From Paracoccaceae bacterium (GTDB taxonomy: Bacteria; Pseudomonadota; Alphaproteobacteria; Rhodobacterales; Rhodobacteraceae), in the NCBI GenBank assembly GCA_027030435.1, contig JALVEX010000034.1, positions 1-17,520 on the forward strand: DNA of 17,520 nucleotides, given 5' to 3'. The translations under genes and the position numbers were made by a program. The notes beneath the pieces are model-generated. The model did not search any database and was not told where the DNA came from. It saw nothing but the letters and a program-made list of their open reading frames with translations. Shown here piece after piece: positions 1-7,482 of the stretch. Numbering within the stretch: the stretch's first letter is position 1; each line of letters begins with the position of its first letter.

Positions 1-801
1 GCGAAGCCAGCTCGCGCCGCGGGTGATCGCCGTGCCGTTGACCGCCGCCAGAAGGTGGCCGATCAGGGATGCGGCGATGCGTTCGTCAAACAGCACCGGA
101 AAGGCCCCGGTGGGCGGCTGGCGGGCGCCGGCGCGCGCGAGGGTGCGCTCGGCCGCGATCCGCCCGATTTCCTCCGGCGCCATCAGATCGGATTGAAACA
201 CCCGGGAATCGGCGAAGTGATCGCGCTCCATCGCGCTCCCTTCGCCGGTGATGGCAACGCAATAGAGGCTGCGGCTGGTGCGCTCGTAACCGCCGGCAAA
301 GCCATTGGTGGCGGCAAGGTGAATCCTTGTGCGCCCATAGCCCGCAGAGGCGGTATCCACCTGGGATATGCCCTCCACGGCGCGCGCGGCGGCCTCGGCG
401 CGCCGGGCATCTTCCTCAAGCGCGCAGGGGGCGGGCTCGGGCGCGGGATCGGCCATCTCGAGCGCTTGCAGATCCCACTGCCGGGCAAGCTGGCCCGGAT
501 CGGCAAGGCCGATGGAGGGATCTTCCGGCGCAAGCCGTGCCATGGCAACGGAGCGTTCGGCCATCTCTCGCATCGTTTCGGCCGTTGTATCGGAGGCCGC
601 AACGCAGGCCTGACGCCTGCCGATCAGTACCCTGAGGCCGATATCCGTGCCCTCCGAGCGCTCGGCATGTTCGAGCGCGCCTTCGCGCACGTCCACCGAA
701 AGCGACGAGCCGGCAACGGCGATCGCATCGGCTTGTTGCGCACCGGCGCGCCTGGCCGCATCGATCAGCGCAGAGGTGAGTTGCTCCAGATCCTTATCCA
801 T
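1..801 (-). CDS. pmbA: PmbA/TldE-family metalloprotease subunit, partial
   Basis: The first 267 residues of a PmbA (TldE) protein; the C-terminal part lies beyond the left edge (the family is usually about 450 residues). TldD and TldE form a cytoplasmic heterodimeric protease known from microcin B17 maturation and CcdA degradation. TldE is the partner subunit without the zinc-binding HExxxH motif, which belongs to TldD. Visible landmarks are the N-terminal helical region, a GYGRT/AATNG segment near residue 155 typical of the TldD/PmbA N-domain, and VNGTAITRGASWL at the truncated end, matching the family's conserved RG-S-L stretch. The start ATG (799-801) has GAGG about 7 nt upstream. It lies downstream of the DUF2125 gene but behind a terminator, so it probably has its own promoter in 802-870. 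The family call is secure; pmbA rather than tldD is chosen from the N-terminal sequence style. Confidence 0.88.
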   Translation of the reverse strand, partial: MDKDLEQLTSALIDAARRAGAQQADAIAVAGSSLSVDVREGALEHAERSEGTDIGLRVLIGRRQACVAASDTTAETMREMAERSVAMARLAPEDPSIGLADPGQLARQWDLQALEMADPAPEPAPCALEEDARRAEAAARAVEGISQVDTASAGYGRTRIHLAATNGFAGGYERTSRSLYCVAITGEGSAMERDHFADSRVFQSDLMAPEEIGRIAAERTLARAGARQPPTGAFPVLFDERIAASLIGHLLAAVNGTAITRGASWLR

Positions 802-871
802 TTCGCCGCCTCGTGTTGCCTGCCACCGCAGGTAAACCCCGCACCGCCAGGGCGCAAGATGCGGGCAAGAG

Positions 872-897
872 AAAAGGCCGCCCCCGGAGGAGCGGCC
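872..897 (-). terminator. Rho-independent terminator after the DUF2125 gene
   Basis: Read on the minus strand, GGCCGCTCC pairs with GGGGCGGCC (9 bp, one G-U) around a 4-nt loop and is followed by TTTTCTCTT. It sits 23 bases beyond the stop codon of the DUF2125 gene and about 70 bases before the pmbA start, so it separates the two same-strand genes. Confidence 0.8.
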
Positions 898-920
898 CTG
901 ATCTTCGGATCAGCGGGAGA

Positions 921-2435
921 TCATTTCAGCCGTTGGCCATTGGCAAGCACCTGGCCATCTTCCGTGAACTCGATCTTCGAGACGAGCACATCCTCGCCGT
1001 CGCCCGGCTGGGCGAACATGCCGAGCATCATGCGAAAGCCCATGGCCTGATCCTCGGGCACGAGGCCCATCTGCACGAGCTTGTCAAGCAGGGCGTTGCC
1101 GCCCACGAGCATCAGGTTGATCTCGCCCACGGGCTTGGGCGTGCCGCCGTAGCTTGCAAGATCCTCGTTATCGATCCTGATATGGCCGTTGCCGGAAAGC
1201 TCGGCACCGGCAAGCTTCAGCAGCAGCGTATTGAGATCGACGGTTTCGATTTCGCCCGGGGGCTGATTGCCCATCTCCTCGGCCGCCTTGGGATCGAAAA
1301 TATCGAAATTCAGTTTCGCCTGGCCCGAAATATCGAGCGCAAGGGTGACAGGGTCATGCGGCAGGGCTCCCATGGGATCAGCCATGCCCCAGATTTCATC
1401 CGGCAGCGCAAGGTCCAGAAACTTGATGGCGAAAGCGTAATCCTGCGGATCCTCGGACTTCATGACCGGGAAGCGGATCTTGGCGCCTGATTCGGCAACG
1501 GCGAAGGCGAGCTCCGGAAAGGGAAGCTCGGGGATCGACATGGTAATTTTCGTGTCTTTCGAACGCGCACCATACATCACGCCCTTCTCGCCGAGTTCGA
1601 ACTCCAGGGAGCCTTCGCCGGAGGAAGATTGCGATGAGGTGATCTTGCCGTTGTCGTCCACCTTGTAGCCGCCGCTACTGCTTGCGTAGGAGAAGCTCCC
1701 GCTTCCGGAAAAGCCATTGCGGATCGCGTTGGCGAGATTGCTGAAATCAACCGAAGTCGGGATCTGGGATTGCCCCGAATAGGTGACGTTCTGCATGACG
1801 CCATCGCCGTCAAACCCGCCGCTGCCGTTCGGATCGCTGAAGGCAAGAACGTATTCGAGAGATCCGAAGGCCCCCTGCTGCTCGATGACGCGCAGATTGC
1901 CGAGGCGGCTCACGTATTTGCCGATGAAATCCTTGCCCGTGAGAAGGAATTTGGCATTGGGCAGCGGCTTGCCGTCAACCGTGAGCTTCTGGAGACCGAT
2001 CCCGATCTCGCTGGCGGTGCTGGCGTAGGTCATCTCATCGGCGGTGCCGCTGACGATCATCGAAAGGCCGGTCTGGAAAAAGTCCAGCTCAAGGTGGACA
2101 GGTTCCCCGTCCTTGGGAGTGATGTCCAACATGAAGGGATTGTGCTGGGCCATGGAAACGGACACCGTGCCATCGCCCCGGTTTGTCAGTTCGAGATCGG
2201 GGAGATTGATGACCACCTGGCCGGAATCATCCGGGAGGGCATTGATCGCCGTGAAGCCGATGATCTTCAGGGTCTTTCCATCGCCCTGTTCCTCGGCGGA
2301 GATCTGGTATCCGAAACTCGAGAGATACCCGCTCCAGTCACTCCAGACTTCCCGGGCCGTGACATCCGCAAACGTGGCCGTTGTGCCGAGAAGCGTTGCA
2401 GCAGCCGAAGCTCCCAGATATTTGCACAGTTTCAT
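921..2435 (-). CDS. DUF2125 domain-containing exported protein
   Basis: A 504-residue protein of the DUF2125 family, common in alphaproteobacteria and without an assigned reaction. A Sec-type signal peptide is visible: MKLCKYLG, then an Ala/Thr/Leu-rich core, then TFA-D with predicted cleavage after residue 23. The mature part looks like a beta-rich repeat of short strands, with a Gly/Ser-rich stretch (GSGSFSYASSSGG) near the middle and several acidic loops, consistent with a periplasmic or envelope protein. The start at 2433-2435 was chosen because it gives this signal peptide and has AAAGG 7 nt upstream. The frame stays open to 2885, but that extension runs antisense over the SDR gene and is not coding. 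It is a single-gene unit: divergent promoter region on one side, terminator on the other. Function is not known; nothing in the sequence points to an enzyme active site. Confidence 0.85.
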   Translation of the reverse strand: MKLCKYLGASAAATLLGTTATFADVTAREVWSDWSGYLSSFGYQISAEEQGDGKTLKIIGFTAINALPDDSGQVVINLPDLELTNRGDGTVSVSMAQHNPFMLDITPKDGEPVHLELDFFQTGLSMIVSGTADEMTYASTASEIGIGLQKLTVDGKPLPNAKFLLTGKDFIGKYVSRLGNLRVIEQQGAFGSLEYVLAFSDPNGSGGFDGDGVMQNVTYSGQSQIPTSVDFSNLANAIRNGFSGSGSFSYASSSGGYKVDDNGKITSSQSSSGEGSLEFELGEKGVMYGARSKDTKITMSIPELPFPELAFAVAESGAKIRFPVMKSEDPQDYAFAIKFLDLALPDEIWGMADPMGALPHDPVTLALDISGQAKLNFDIFDPKAAEEMGNQPPGEIETVDLNTLLLKLAGAELSGNGHIRIDNEDLASYGGTPKPVGEINLMLVGGNALLDKLVQMGLVPEDQAMGFRMMLGMFAQPGDGEDVLVSKIEFTEDGQVLANGQRLK

Positions 2436-2526
2436 GTCAAACCTTTCAATGTTATTTTCCCGCGGCACGATGACCGCAGGCTCTTCAAATATCAAGACGC
2501 CCCGGTGATACACATTCATCACGAGC

Positions 2527-2539
2527 TTGTGAAGCACAA
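2527..2539. promoter_or_regulatory. 13-bp palindrome before the SDR gene
   Basis: TTGTG-AAG-CACAA is a perfect 5+5 inverted repeat with a 3-base centre. It ends one base before the Shine-Dalgarno sequence AGGAG (2541-2545) of the SDR gene, inside the 115-bp divergent region shared with the DUF2125 gene. It could be an operator or a small mRNA hairpin that competes with ribosome access. I found no convincing -35/-10 pair here for either direction. Confidence 0.35.
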
Positions 2540-2550
2540 CAGGAGAAGAA

Positions 2551-3309
2551 ATGGACCCTCTGAGAGGCAAGACGGCCATCGTCACCGGCGCGAGCCGGGG
2601 GATCGGCGCGGCAACGGCGCGCCATTTTGCCGCATCCGGCGCAAATGTGGTGCTGCTGGCGCGCACGCGCCCGGCAATCGAGGAAATTGCCCGCGAGATC
2701 GGGAGCCGGGCGCTCGCGATCTCCGCAGATACGAGCCGGTGGCCTGACATGGAAGCCGCAGTTGAAAAGGCCGCGCGCCATTTCGGCAAGGTTGACATCC
2801 TGATCAACAACGCCGCCGTGATCGAGCCCATAGCCCCCATCGAGCAGACCGACCCGGAGGCCTGGAGCCGCGCGATCGACATCAATCTGAAGGGTGTCTA
2901 TCACGGCATCAGGGCCGTTCTGCCACGCATGATCGTGGCCGGTGGCGGCACCATCATCACCATCAGCTCGGGGGCGGCGCATAACCCGCTGGAGGGCTGG
3001 AGCGCCTATTGCGCGTCCAAGGCCGGAGCGGCGATGCTCACCGCCTGCACGGATCGCGAAGGGCGTGGGCGCGGATTGCGGGTGATGGGGCTTTCGCCCG
3101 GCACGGTGGCCACCGACATGCAGAAGAAAATCAGGAAAAGCGGGATCAATCCGGTGAGCCGGCTCGATTGGTCCGAGCATATCCCGCCGGAATGGCCGGC
3201 AAGGGCGCTGTTGTGGATGTGCACGCCGGATGCGGATGAATTCCTCGGGCAGGAAATATCCCTGCGAGATCCGGATATTCGCCGGCGGATGGGGCTTTCG
3301 GATGATTGA
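2551..3309 (+). CDS. SDR-family NAD(P)-dependent oxidoreductase
   Basis: A 252-residue classical short-chain dehydrogenase/reductase, the usual length for the family. The Rossmann cofactor loop is TGASRGIG (residues 12-19), NNAA lies at 86-89, and the catalytic tetrad is Asn112, Ser140, Tyr153 and Lys157 (YCASK). An SPGTVATDM stretch follows, as in many classical SDRs. Arg38 after strand 2 suggests a preference for NADPH, by inference. The substrate cannot be read from sequence. The start ATG has AGGAG five bases upstream. The 3' end overlaps the crotonase-like gene by 8 bases, so the two are probably co-translated and may act on related acyl or hydroxyacyl substrates; the crotonase partner, however, lacks the usual acid/base residues. 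First gene of the plus-strand cluster that continues to 6475. Confidence 0.9.
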   Translation: MDPLRGKTAIVTGASRGIGAATARHFAASGANVVLLARTRPAIEEIAREIGSRALAISADTSRWPDMEAAVEKAARHFGKVDILINNAAVIEPIAPIEQTDPEAWSRAIDINLKGVYHGIRAVLPRMIVAGGGTIITISSGAAHNPLEGWSAYCASKAGAAMLTACTDREGRGRGLRVMGLSPGTVATDMQKKIRKSGINPVSRLDWSEHIPPEWPARALLWMCTPDADEFLGQEISLRDPDIRRRMGLSDD

Positions 3310-3922
3310 TCTGGTGAAGGAAGGCGGGCTCTGGATCGCCACCATCAACCGCCCCGAAAAGGCCAATTCCCTCACCCGCGCCATGCTGGACGATCTGGCC
3401 GGCATCGCCGAAAGCGCGCAGGGCGAGGCGCGGGCCTTCATCCTCACGGGCGCGGGCAGGGTATTCAGTGCCGGCGCCGATCTCGATGAGGCGCGCGCCG
3501 GGCTGGCCACGGATCCGGTGTGGGAGCGCCTCTCGGGCGCCATCGCCGCCCTTCCCTGCCTCACCATCGCCGCAATGAACGGCACGCTTGCCGGCGGCGC
3601 CTTCGGCATGGCCCTGGCCTGCGATCTGCGCCTTTGCGTGCCGGAGGCGAAATTCTTCTACCCGGTGATGAAGCTCGGCTTCCTCCCCCAGCCTTCCGAT
3701 CCAAAGCGCCTCGCCGCGATTGCCGGCCCCTCCACCGCCGCCATGATCCTGATGGCCGGAGCGAAGCTCACCGCCGGGGAGGCGCTGCAAAAGAGGCTCG
3801 TGGATCGCATATCCGATCCGGCCTCCCTTCTCGCTGACGCCCGCGCCCTCGCGGCGGACAGCCTTTCGGCTGATCCGACGATCGCGCGCCGGATCAAGGC
3901 GATGTGCCGCGGGGAGCATTGA
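3302..3922 (+). CDS. Enoyl-CoA hydratase/isomerase (crotonase) family protein, catalytic Glu residues absent
   Basis: A 206-residue crotonase-fold protein, shorter than the roughly 260 of typical enoyl-CoA hydratases; the C-terminal helices are reduced. The oxyanion-hole elements are present: FSAGAD (55-60) and LAGGAFG (96-102). ALACDLRLC and YPVMKLGFLP also align readily with crotonases. The positions of the two catalytic glutamates of rat enoyl-CoA hydratase (Glu144 and Glu164) are Gly102 and Val122 here, so ordinary hydration of an enoyl-CoA is unlikely. It could be an isomerase, a thioesterase-like member or a binding protein; the CoA site appears intact. The ATG at 3302 overlaps the SDR stop codon region by 8 bases and has a GGATGGGG stretch upstream. 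The mscS-like gene follows after 43 bases. Confidence 0.85.
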   Translation: MIDLVKEGGLWIATINRPEKANSLTRAMLDDLAGIAESAQGEARAFILTGAGRVFSAGADLDEARAGLATDPVWERLSGAIAALPCLTIAAMNGTLAGGAFGMALACDLRLCVPEAKFFYPVMKLGFLPQPSDPKRLAAIAGPSTAAMILMAGAKLTAGEALQKRLVDRISDPASLLADARALAADSLSADPTIARRIKAMCRGEH

Positions 3923-3965
3923 TTTTTCCCGCCAGATGGCCGATTGCAGGGCCTCAAGGCAGTGA

Positions 3966-5306
3966 ATGGTGAGAACTGGCATGGCGGGCAACAGCCAACA
4001 ATACACGGATATGGTGCTTGGCTATCTCCAACAGGGATGGGCGCAGGCGCAGGAGTGGCTTCTGAGCCCGGCGGCATGGTCGCAGTTCGCGCTCTTGGTG
4101 GCAGCCTGGCTTCTGGCGCTTGTCATCAGCCGGCGCGCTACCGCAGCTCTTGAGCGCCTGCTCACCCCGCCAGAGGGGCAGGATGGGGTTGTCGCCCGGG
4201 TCCGCCGCTTCGTGCTGATCTTTTTGCCGCTCATGCTGCCGCTGCTGGCCTATGGCTTCACCGCCATCGGCGAGCAGATCACGCGCTCCCTGTTTGGCTC
4301 CGGCGCCGTGATTGCGTTTGGCAAGCGCGTGTTTCTCTTTCTCGCGGCCTGGGCACTGGTGAACAGAATCATCCGGGAGCCGTTCCTGAAGCTTCTCGGG
4401 AAATACGTCCTCATCCCCGCCATGGCCCTGCATGCGCTCGGCCTGCTCGATCCGCTGGTGGCGCATCTCTCGGCCACGGTGATCCAGATCGGCAATATTT
4501 CCTTCTCGGTCATGGCTCTGGTGCGGGGGGTGATCGCGGGCAGCCTGCTTTTCTGGCTCGGGCGGTGGTCAAACGAACAGAGCGCCAGCTACATAACCCG
4601 CCGCGAAGAACTGCGCCCGGCCACCCGCCAGCTTGCCGTCAAGGCCGTGGAGGTGCTGATCTACGGCACCGCCTTCCTGCTGCTGATGAGCATCATGGGG
4701 ATCGATCTTTCAGCGCTCGCCATCCTCGGTGGCGCGATCGGCGTGGGGCTCGGCTTCGGCCTGCAGAAGATCGCCTCGAATTATATCTCCGGCATCATCC
4801 TGCTTCTGGAAGGCCAGGCCACGGTGGGCGATTACGTGGAGCTTGACGGCGGGGAGGCAGGCACCATCATCAAGATGACGGCACGCGCCACCATACTGGA
4901 AACCTTCGATGGCCGCTGGATCGTCGTGCCCAACGAGGATTTCATCACCACTCGCGTGGTAAACTATTCCGATGCCGGCGCGGCGCATCGCTATGAAGCG
5001 CCGTTTTCGGTGAGTTACGAAACGGATATCAACAAGGTGCCGGCAATCGTGGAGGCGGCTGTGGCAAAGCACCCGGCCGTGCTCGAAAAGCCCTTTCCAC
5101 CTGATTGCGAGCTGCGCGGCTTTGGCGAAAGCGGCGTCGATTTCGCAGTGGAATTCTGGGTGAACGGCATTGACGACGGTGAAAACAGGTTCACCTCCGA
5201 TGTGCTCTTCCTGATCTGGAATGCGTTGAAAGACAACGGCATCAGGATCCCCTATCCGCATCGCGTGGTGGAGCTGAGGAACGCAGCCGAAAAGCCTGCG
5301 GGATGA
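3966..5306 (+). CDS. MscS-family mechanosensitive ion channel
   Basis: A 446-residue inner-membrane channel protein that should open under membrane tension to release solutes on hypo-osmotic shock. Several hydrophobic spans precede the pore: about residues 34-54, 80-102, 115-135, 147-165, 168-197 and 228-250. The pore helix is the Gly/Ala-rich GGAIGVGLGFGLQKIA from about 255, followed by the conserved beta domain (VGDYVELDGGEAGTI, DGRWIVVPNEDF) and a soluble C-terminal alpha/beta domain. The many N-terminal helices place it with larger MscS paralogues rather than the 286-residue E. coli MscS. ATG 3966 (AAGG upstream) and ATG 3981 (GGTGAG upstream) are both possible starts and differ by five residues. 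Its stop overlaps the start of the flavoprotein gene as ATGA, indicating translational coupling. Confidence 0.9.
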   Translation: MVRTGMAGNSQQYTDMVLGYLQQGWAQAQEWLLSPAAWSQFALLVAAWLLALVISRRATAALERLLTPPEGQDGVVARVRRFVLIFLPLMLPLLAYGFTAIGEQITRSLFGSGAVIAFGKRVFLFLAAWALVNRIIREPFLKLLGKYVLIPAMALHALGLLDPLVAHLSATVIQIGNISFSVMALVRGVIAGSLLFWLGRWSNEQSASYITRREELRPATRQLAVKAVEVLIYGTAFLLLMSIMGIDLSALAILGGAIGVGLGFGLQKIASNYISGIILLLEGQATVGDYVELDGGEAGTIIKMTARATILETFDGRWIVVPNEDFITTRVVNYSDAGAAHRYEAPFSVSYETDINKVPAIVEAAVAKHPAVLEKPFPPDCELRGFGESGVDFAVEFWVNGIDDGENRFTSDVLFLIWNALKDNGIRIPYPHRVVELRNAAEKPAG

Positions 5307-6475
5307 AGCTGGCCCTGGTGATCGGCGCCGGGCCGGCCGGATTGATGGCGGCCGAAGAGATGGCGGATGCCGGGCTTGCCGTGATGGTGGCCGAGGCAAA
5401 GCCCACCATCGGGCGCAAGCTGCTGATGGCCGGCAAAAGCGGGCTCAATCTGACGAAGGACGAGCCCCTTGAGGATTTTCTTGCCGCCTATGGCGAAGCC
5501 ACCCCACATCTCAGCCCGATGCTGGCAGAATTCGGCCCGTGTGAGGTGCGCCGATGGGCGGAGGATCTCGGGCAGAAGGTGTTTACCGGTTCGAGCGGGC
5601 GGGTTTTCCCCGAAGTGATGAAGGCCTCGCCCCTGCTGCGCAACTGGCGGGCACGGCTGATCGAAAAGGGCGTAACCTTCCACATGCGCTGGCGCTGGCG
5701 CGGGTTTGCCGACAGCGGCCTTGCTTTCGATACCCCGGAAGGCGCGCGCATCCTCTCGCCTTCGGCCACGGTGCTGGCACTTGGCGGCGCGAGCTGGCCG
5801 CGCCTTGGGAGCGATGGCGCCTGGGCGGAATGGCTGGCGGAAAAGGGCGTGCCGATAACGCCCTTCAAACCTGCCAACATGGGGTTTGTCGTCAACTGGA
5901 GCAGGCATATGGAAGGCCATTTCGGCCGCCCGGTAAAGAATGTGGCGCTGATCGCCGGGGGCGTGCGCGTGCGTGGCGAATTCGTGATTTCGAAGCGGGG
6001 GATCGAAGGGGGCGGGGTTTACGCCGTTTCCCGGGCGCTGCGCGAGGGCGCTTCGCTGACGCTCGATCTCCTGCCGGATGTTTCCGAGGAGGAGGCCGAG
6101 GCACGCCTTTCCCACCCGCAAGGCAAGGAAAGCCTTTCGAACACCCTGCGCAAGCGGCTTCGCCTCGATCCGGTGAAGATCGCGCTGATGCGCGAATCCA
6201 TGCACCCCCTGCCCACGGGCCCAGCGCTTGCGGCACTTGCCAAGGCGCTGCCCGTTCCCCTCGCCGGGCCATACCCGCTTGCAGAGGCCATATCCACGGC
6301 CGGCGGAATCGCCTTCCGCGGGGTTGATAGCGGTCTTGGAATCCGCGCCCTGCCCAGAATTTTCGCCGCTGGCGAAATGCTGGATTGGGAGGCGCCAACG
6401 GGCGGCTATCTGCTGACGGCCTGCCTTTCCACCGGGCGCTGGGCAGGGCGCGCTGCGGCCCGGTCGCCATGGTGA
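5303..6475 (+). CDS. TIGR03862-type flavoprotein (BaiN/HI0933-like NAD(P)/FAD oxidoreductase)
   Basis: A 390-residue flavoprotein. The FAD-binding GAGPAG loop is at residues 8-13. The HI0933/BaiN-family signature GRKLLMAGKSGLNLT follows near 37-51, GRVFPEVMKAS lies near 98-108, and the C-terminal FAD contact GEMLDWEAPTGGYLL lies near 357-371. These match the alphaproteobacterial TIGR03862 group, whose substrate is unknown. BaiN itself was linked to bile-acid dehydrogenation and other members of the wider family to modified-nucleoside or flavin chemistry, so no reaction should be assigned here. It starts within the stop codon of the channel gene (ATGA at 5303-5306) and ends 8 bases from the end of convergent holA, leaving no room for a conventional terminator. 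Confidence 0.88.
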   Translation: MKLALVIGAGPAGLMAAEEMADAGLAVMVAEAKPTIGRKLLMAGKSGLNLTKDEPLEDFLAAYGEATPHLSPMLAEFGPCEVRRWAEDLGQKVFTGSSGRVFPEVMKASPLLRNWRARLIEKGVTFHMRWRWRGFADSGLAFDTPEGARILSPSATVLALGGASWPRLGSDGAWAEWLAEKGVPITPFKPANMGFVVNWSRHMEGHFGRPVKNVALIAGGVRVRGEFVISKRGIEGGGVYAVSRALREGASLTLDLLPDVSEEEAEARLSHPQGKESLSNTLRKRLRLDPVKIALMRESMHPLPTGPALAALAKALPVPLAGPYPLAEAISTAGGIAFRGVDSGLGIRALPRIFAAGEMLDWEAPTGGYLLTACLSTGRWAGRAAARSPW

Positions 6476-6483
6476 TTTGCTGC

Positions 6484-7482
6484 CTAACGCCCGGCAAGCA
6501 TGGAAAGGCGGATCAGAGCGCGTTCGATCAGGGCCTGGGAAGGCGCACTGGATGATGATCTGAGCGCAAGATCCGTTTCGACAAGCAGACGGATCGCCTG
6601 TTCGAGCCGGTGCGGGCCCCATTTGCGGGCCTGGGCCTGCATGCGGTCGCGCCGCGGGCCGAAGAGGGGCGGGCGCGGATTCTGCCCGCTTGAGATCTGG
6701 TGAAGGGTGCGGAAATGGCGCATGGCGCCGATACAAAGCCCCACGGGCTGCGTGCCCTGCGCGCCAAGGCGCGAGAGCAGCGGGCCGATCCGTCCGCTCT
6801 GCCCCTCGGCGACCGCATGCAGAAGATCATCGAGCGCCGCTTCCCCGGCGGCGGGCGAAAGCAGGGCGATATCCTCACCGCTCAGCGGGGTTTCATCGCC
6901 GAGCTTGTAGAGCGCAAGCCGTGTGATGAGCTGGCGGAATTCGCCGGGATCGAGGCTGCGTGAAAGCGCGACCAGGGCCTCCATCGCATCACCGTTGATC
7001 GACGTGAGCCCCTGCCTGCGGGCCTCGGCCTCGATTTCATCGCGGCTCGGAGGATCGTCATAGATGCCGATCGCGACGGCATCTGCATGCCCTTCGAAAA
7101 GCTTGCGCAGGGAAGAGCGCGCGGGGAGCTGCTTCGCCGTCACCACGATCTGCGCATCGCCCGCGCGCCATTCATCGAGAGCGGGCGCGATGGCCCTGGC
7201 GAGCCCGTCGCCGGCATCTTCCACAAGGGCGACCCGCGCGCCGGGGAAGAACCCTTGTGCCTTGATGGCATCCAGCAGCAGCGCCGGCTCCTTGCGCAGA
7301 TCGGTGGCCGCAATGCGGGTGAGGCGCATTTCCTCCTCGCCCTTCGGGCCGATGAGCGCTGCGATCAGATCCTGGCGCTTAAGGTCCACCCGCACCGGAT
7401 CGGCGCCGTAAAGAAGAATGCCGCCCCTTGCAGGATCGGGGCGGGCGAGAAAGGCCCTTGCTTCGCGCCCCGAGAGTTTCAC
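6484..7482 (-). CDS. holA: DNA polymerase III subunit delta
   Basis: A 332-residue HolA protein, close to the family's usual 330-345. Delta is the clamp-loader wrench that opens the beta sliding clamp during replication. The N-terminal part (GREARAFL, then GGILLYGADPVRV near residues 20-32) and the following AAA+-like region (ALVEDAGDGL; VVTAKQLPARSSLRKLF) match the family. The helical C-terminal domain contains LSRSLDPGEFRQLI and a closing RALIRLSMLAGR. The start is GTG at 7480-7482, which overlaps the lptE stop codon as GTGA and has GGAGAGG about 5 nt upstream. It is the last gene of the leuS-lptE-holA overlap cluster. In related genomes parB often follows; here the next gene is the convergent flavoprotein. 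Confidence 0.9.
   Translation of the reverse strand: MKLSGREARAFLARPDPARGGILLYGADPVRVDLKRQDLIAALIGPKGEEEMRLTRIAATDLRKEPALLLDAIKAQGFFPGARVALVEDAGDGLARAIAPALDEWRAGDAQIVVTAKQLPARSSLRKLFEGHADAVAIGIYDDPPSRDEIEAEARRQGLTSINGDAMEALVALSRSLDPGEFRQLITRLALYKLGDETPLSGEDIALLSPAAGEAALDDLLHAVAEGQSGRIGPLLSRLGAQGTQPVGLCIGAMRHFRTLHQISSGQNPRPPLFGPRRDRMQAQARKWGPHRLEQAIRLLVETDLALRSSSSAPSQALIERALIRLSMLAGR

Noticed and set aside
2436..2885. In-frame N-terminal extension of the DUF2125 protein by 150 residues
   Set aside because: It runs antisense through the SDR gene and the divergent region, and would bury a clear signal peptide with its own ribosome site.
5252..6736. A 494-codon antisense open frame opposite the flavoprotein gene
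   Set aside because: Long antisense frames are common in G+C-rich genes. Its product is a Pro/Arg/His-rich shadow sequence, and the opposite strand encodes an intact known family.
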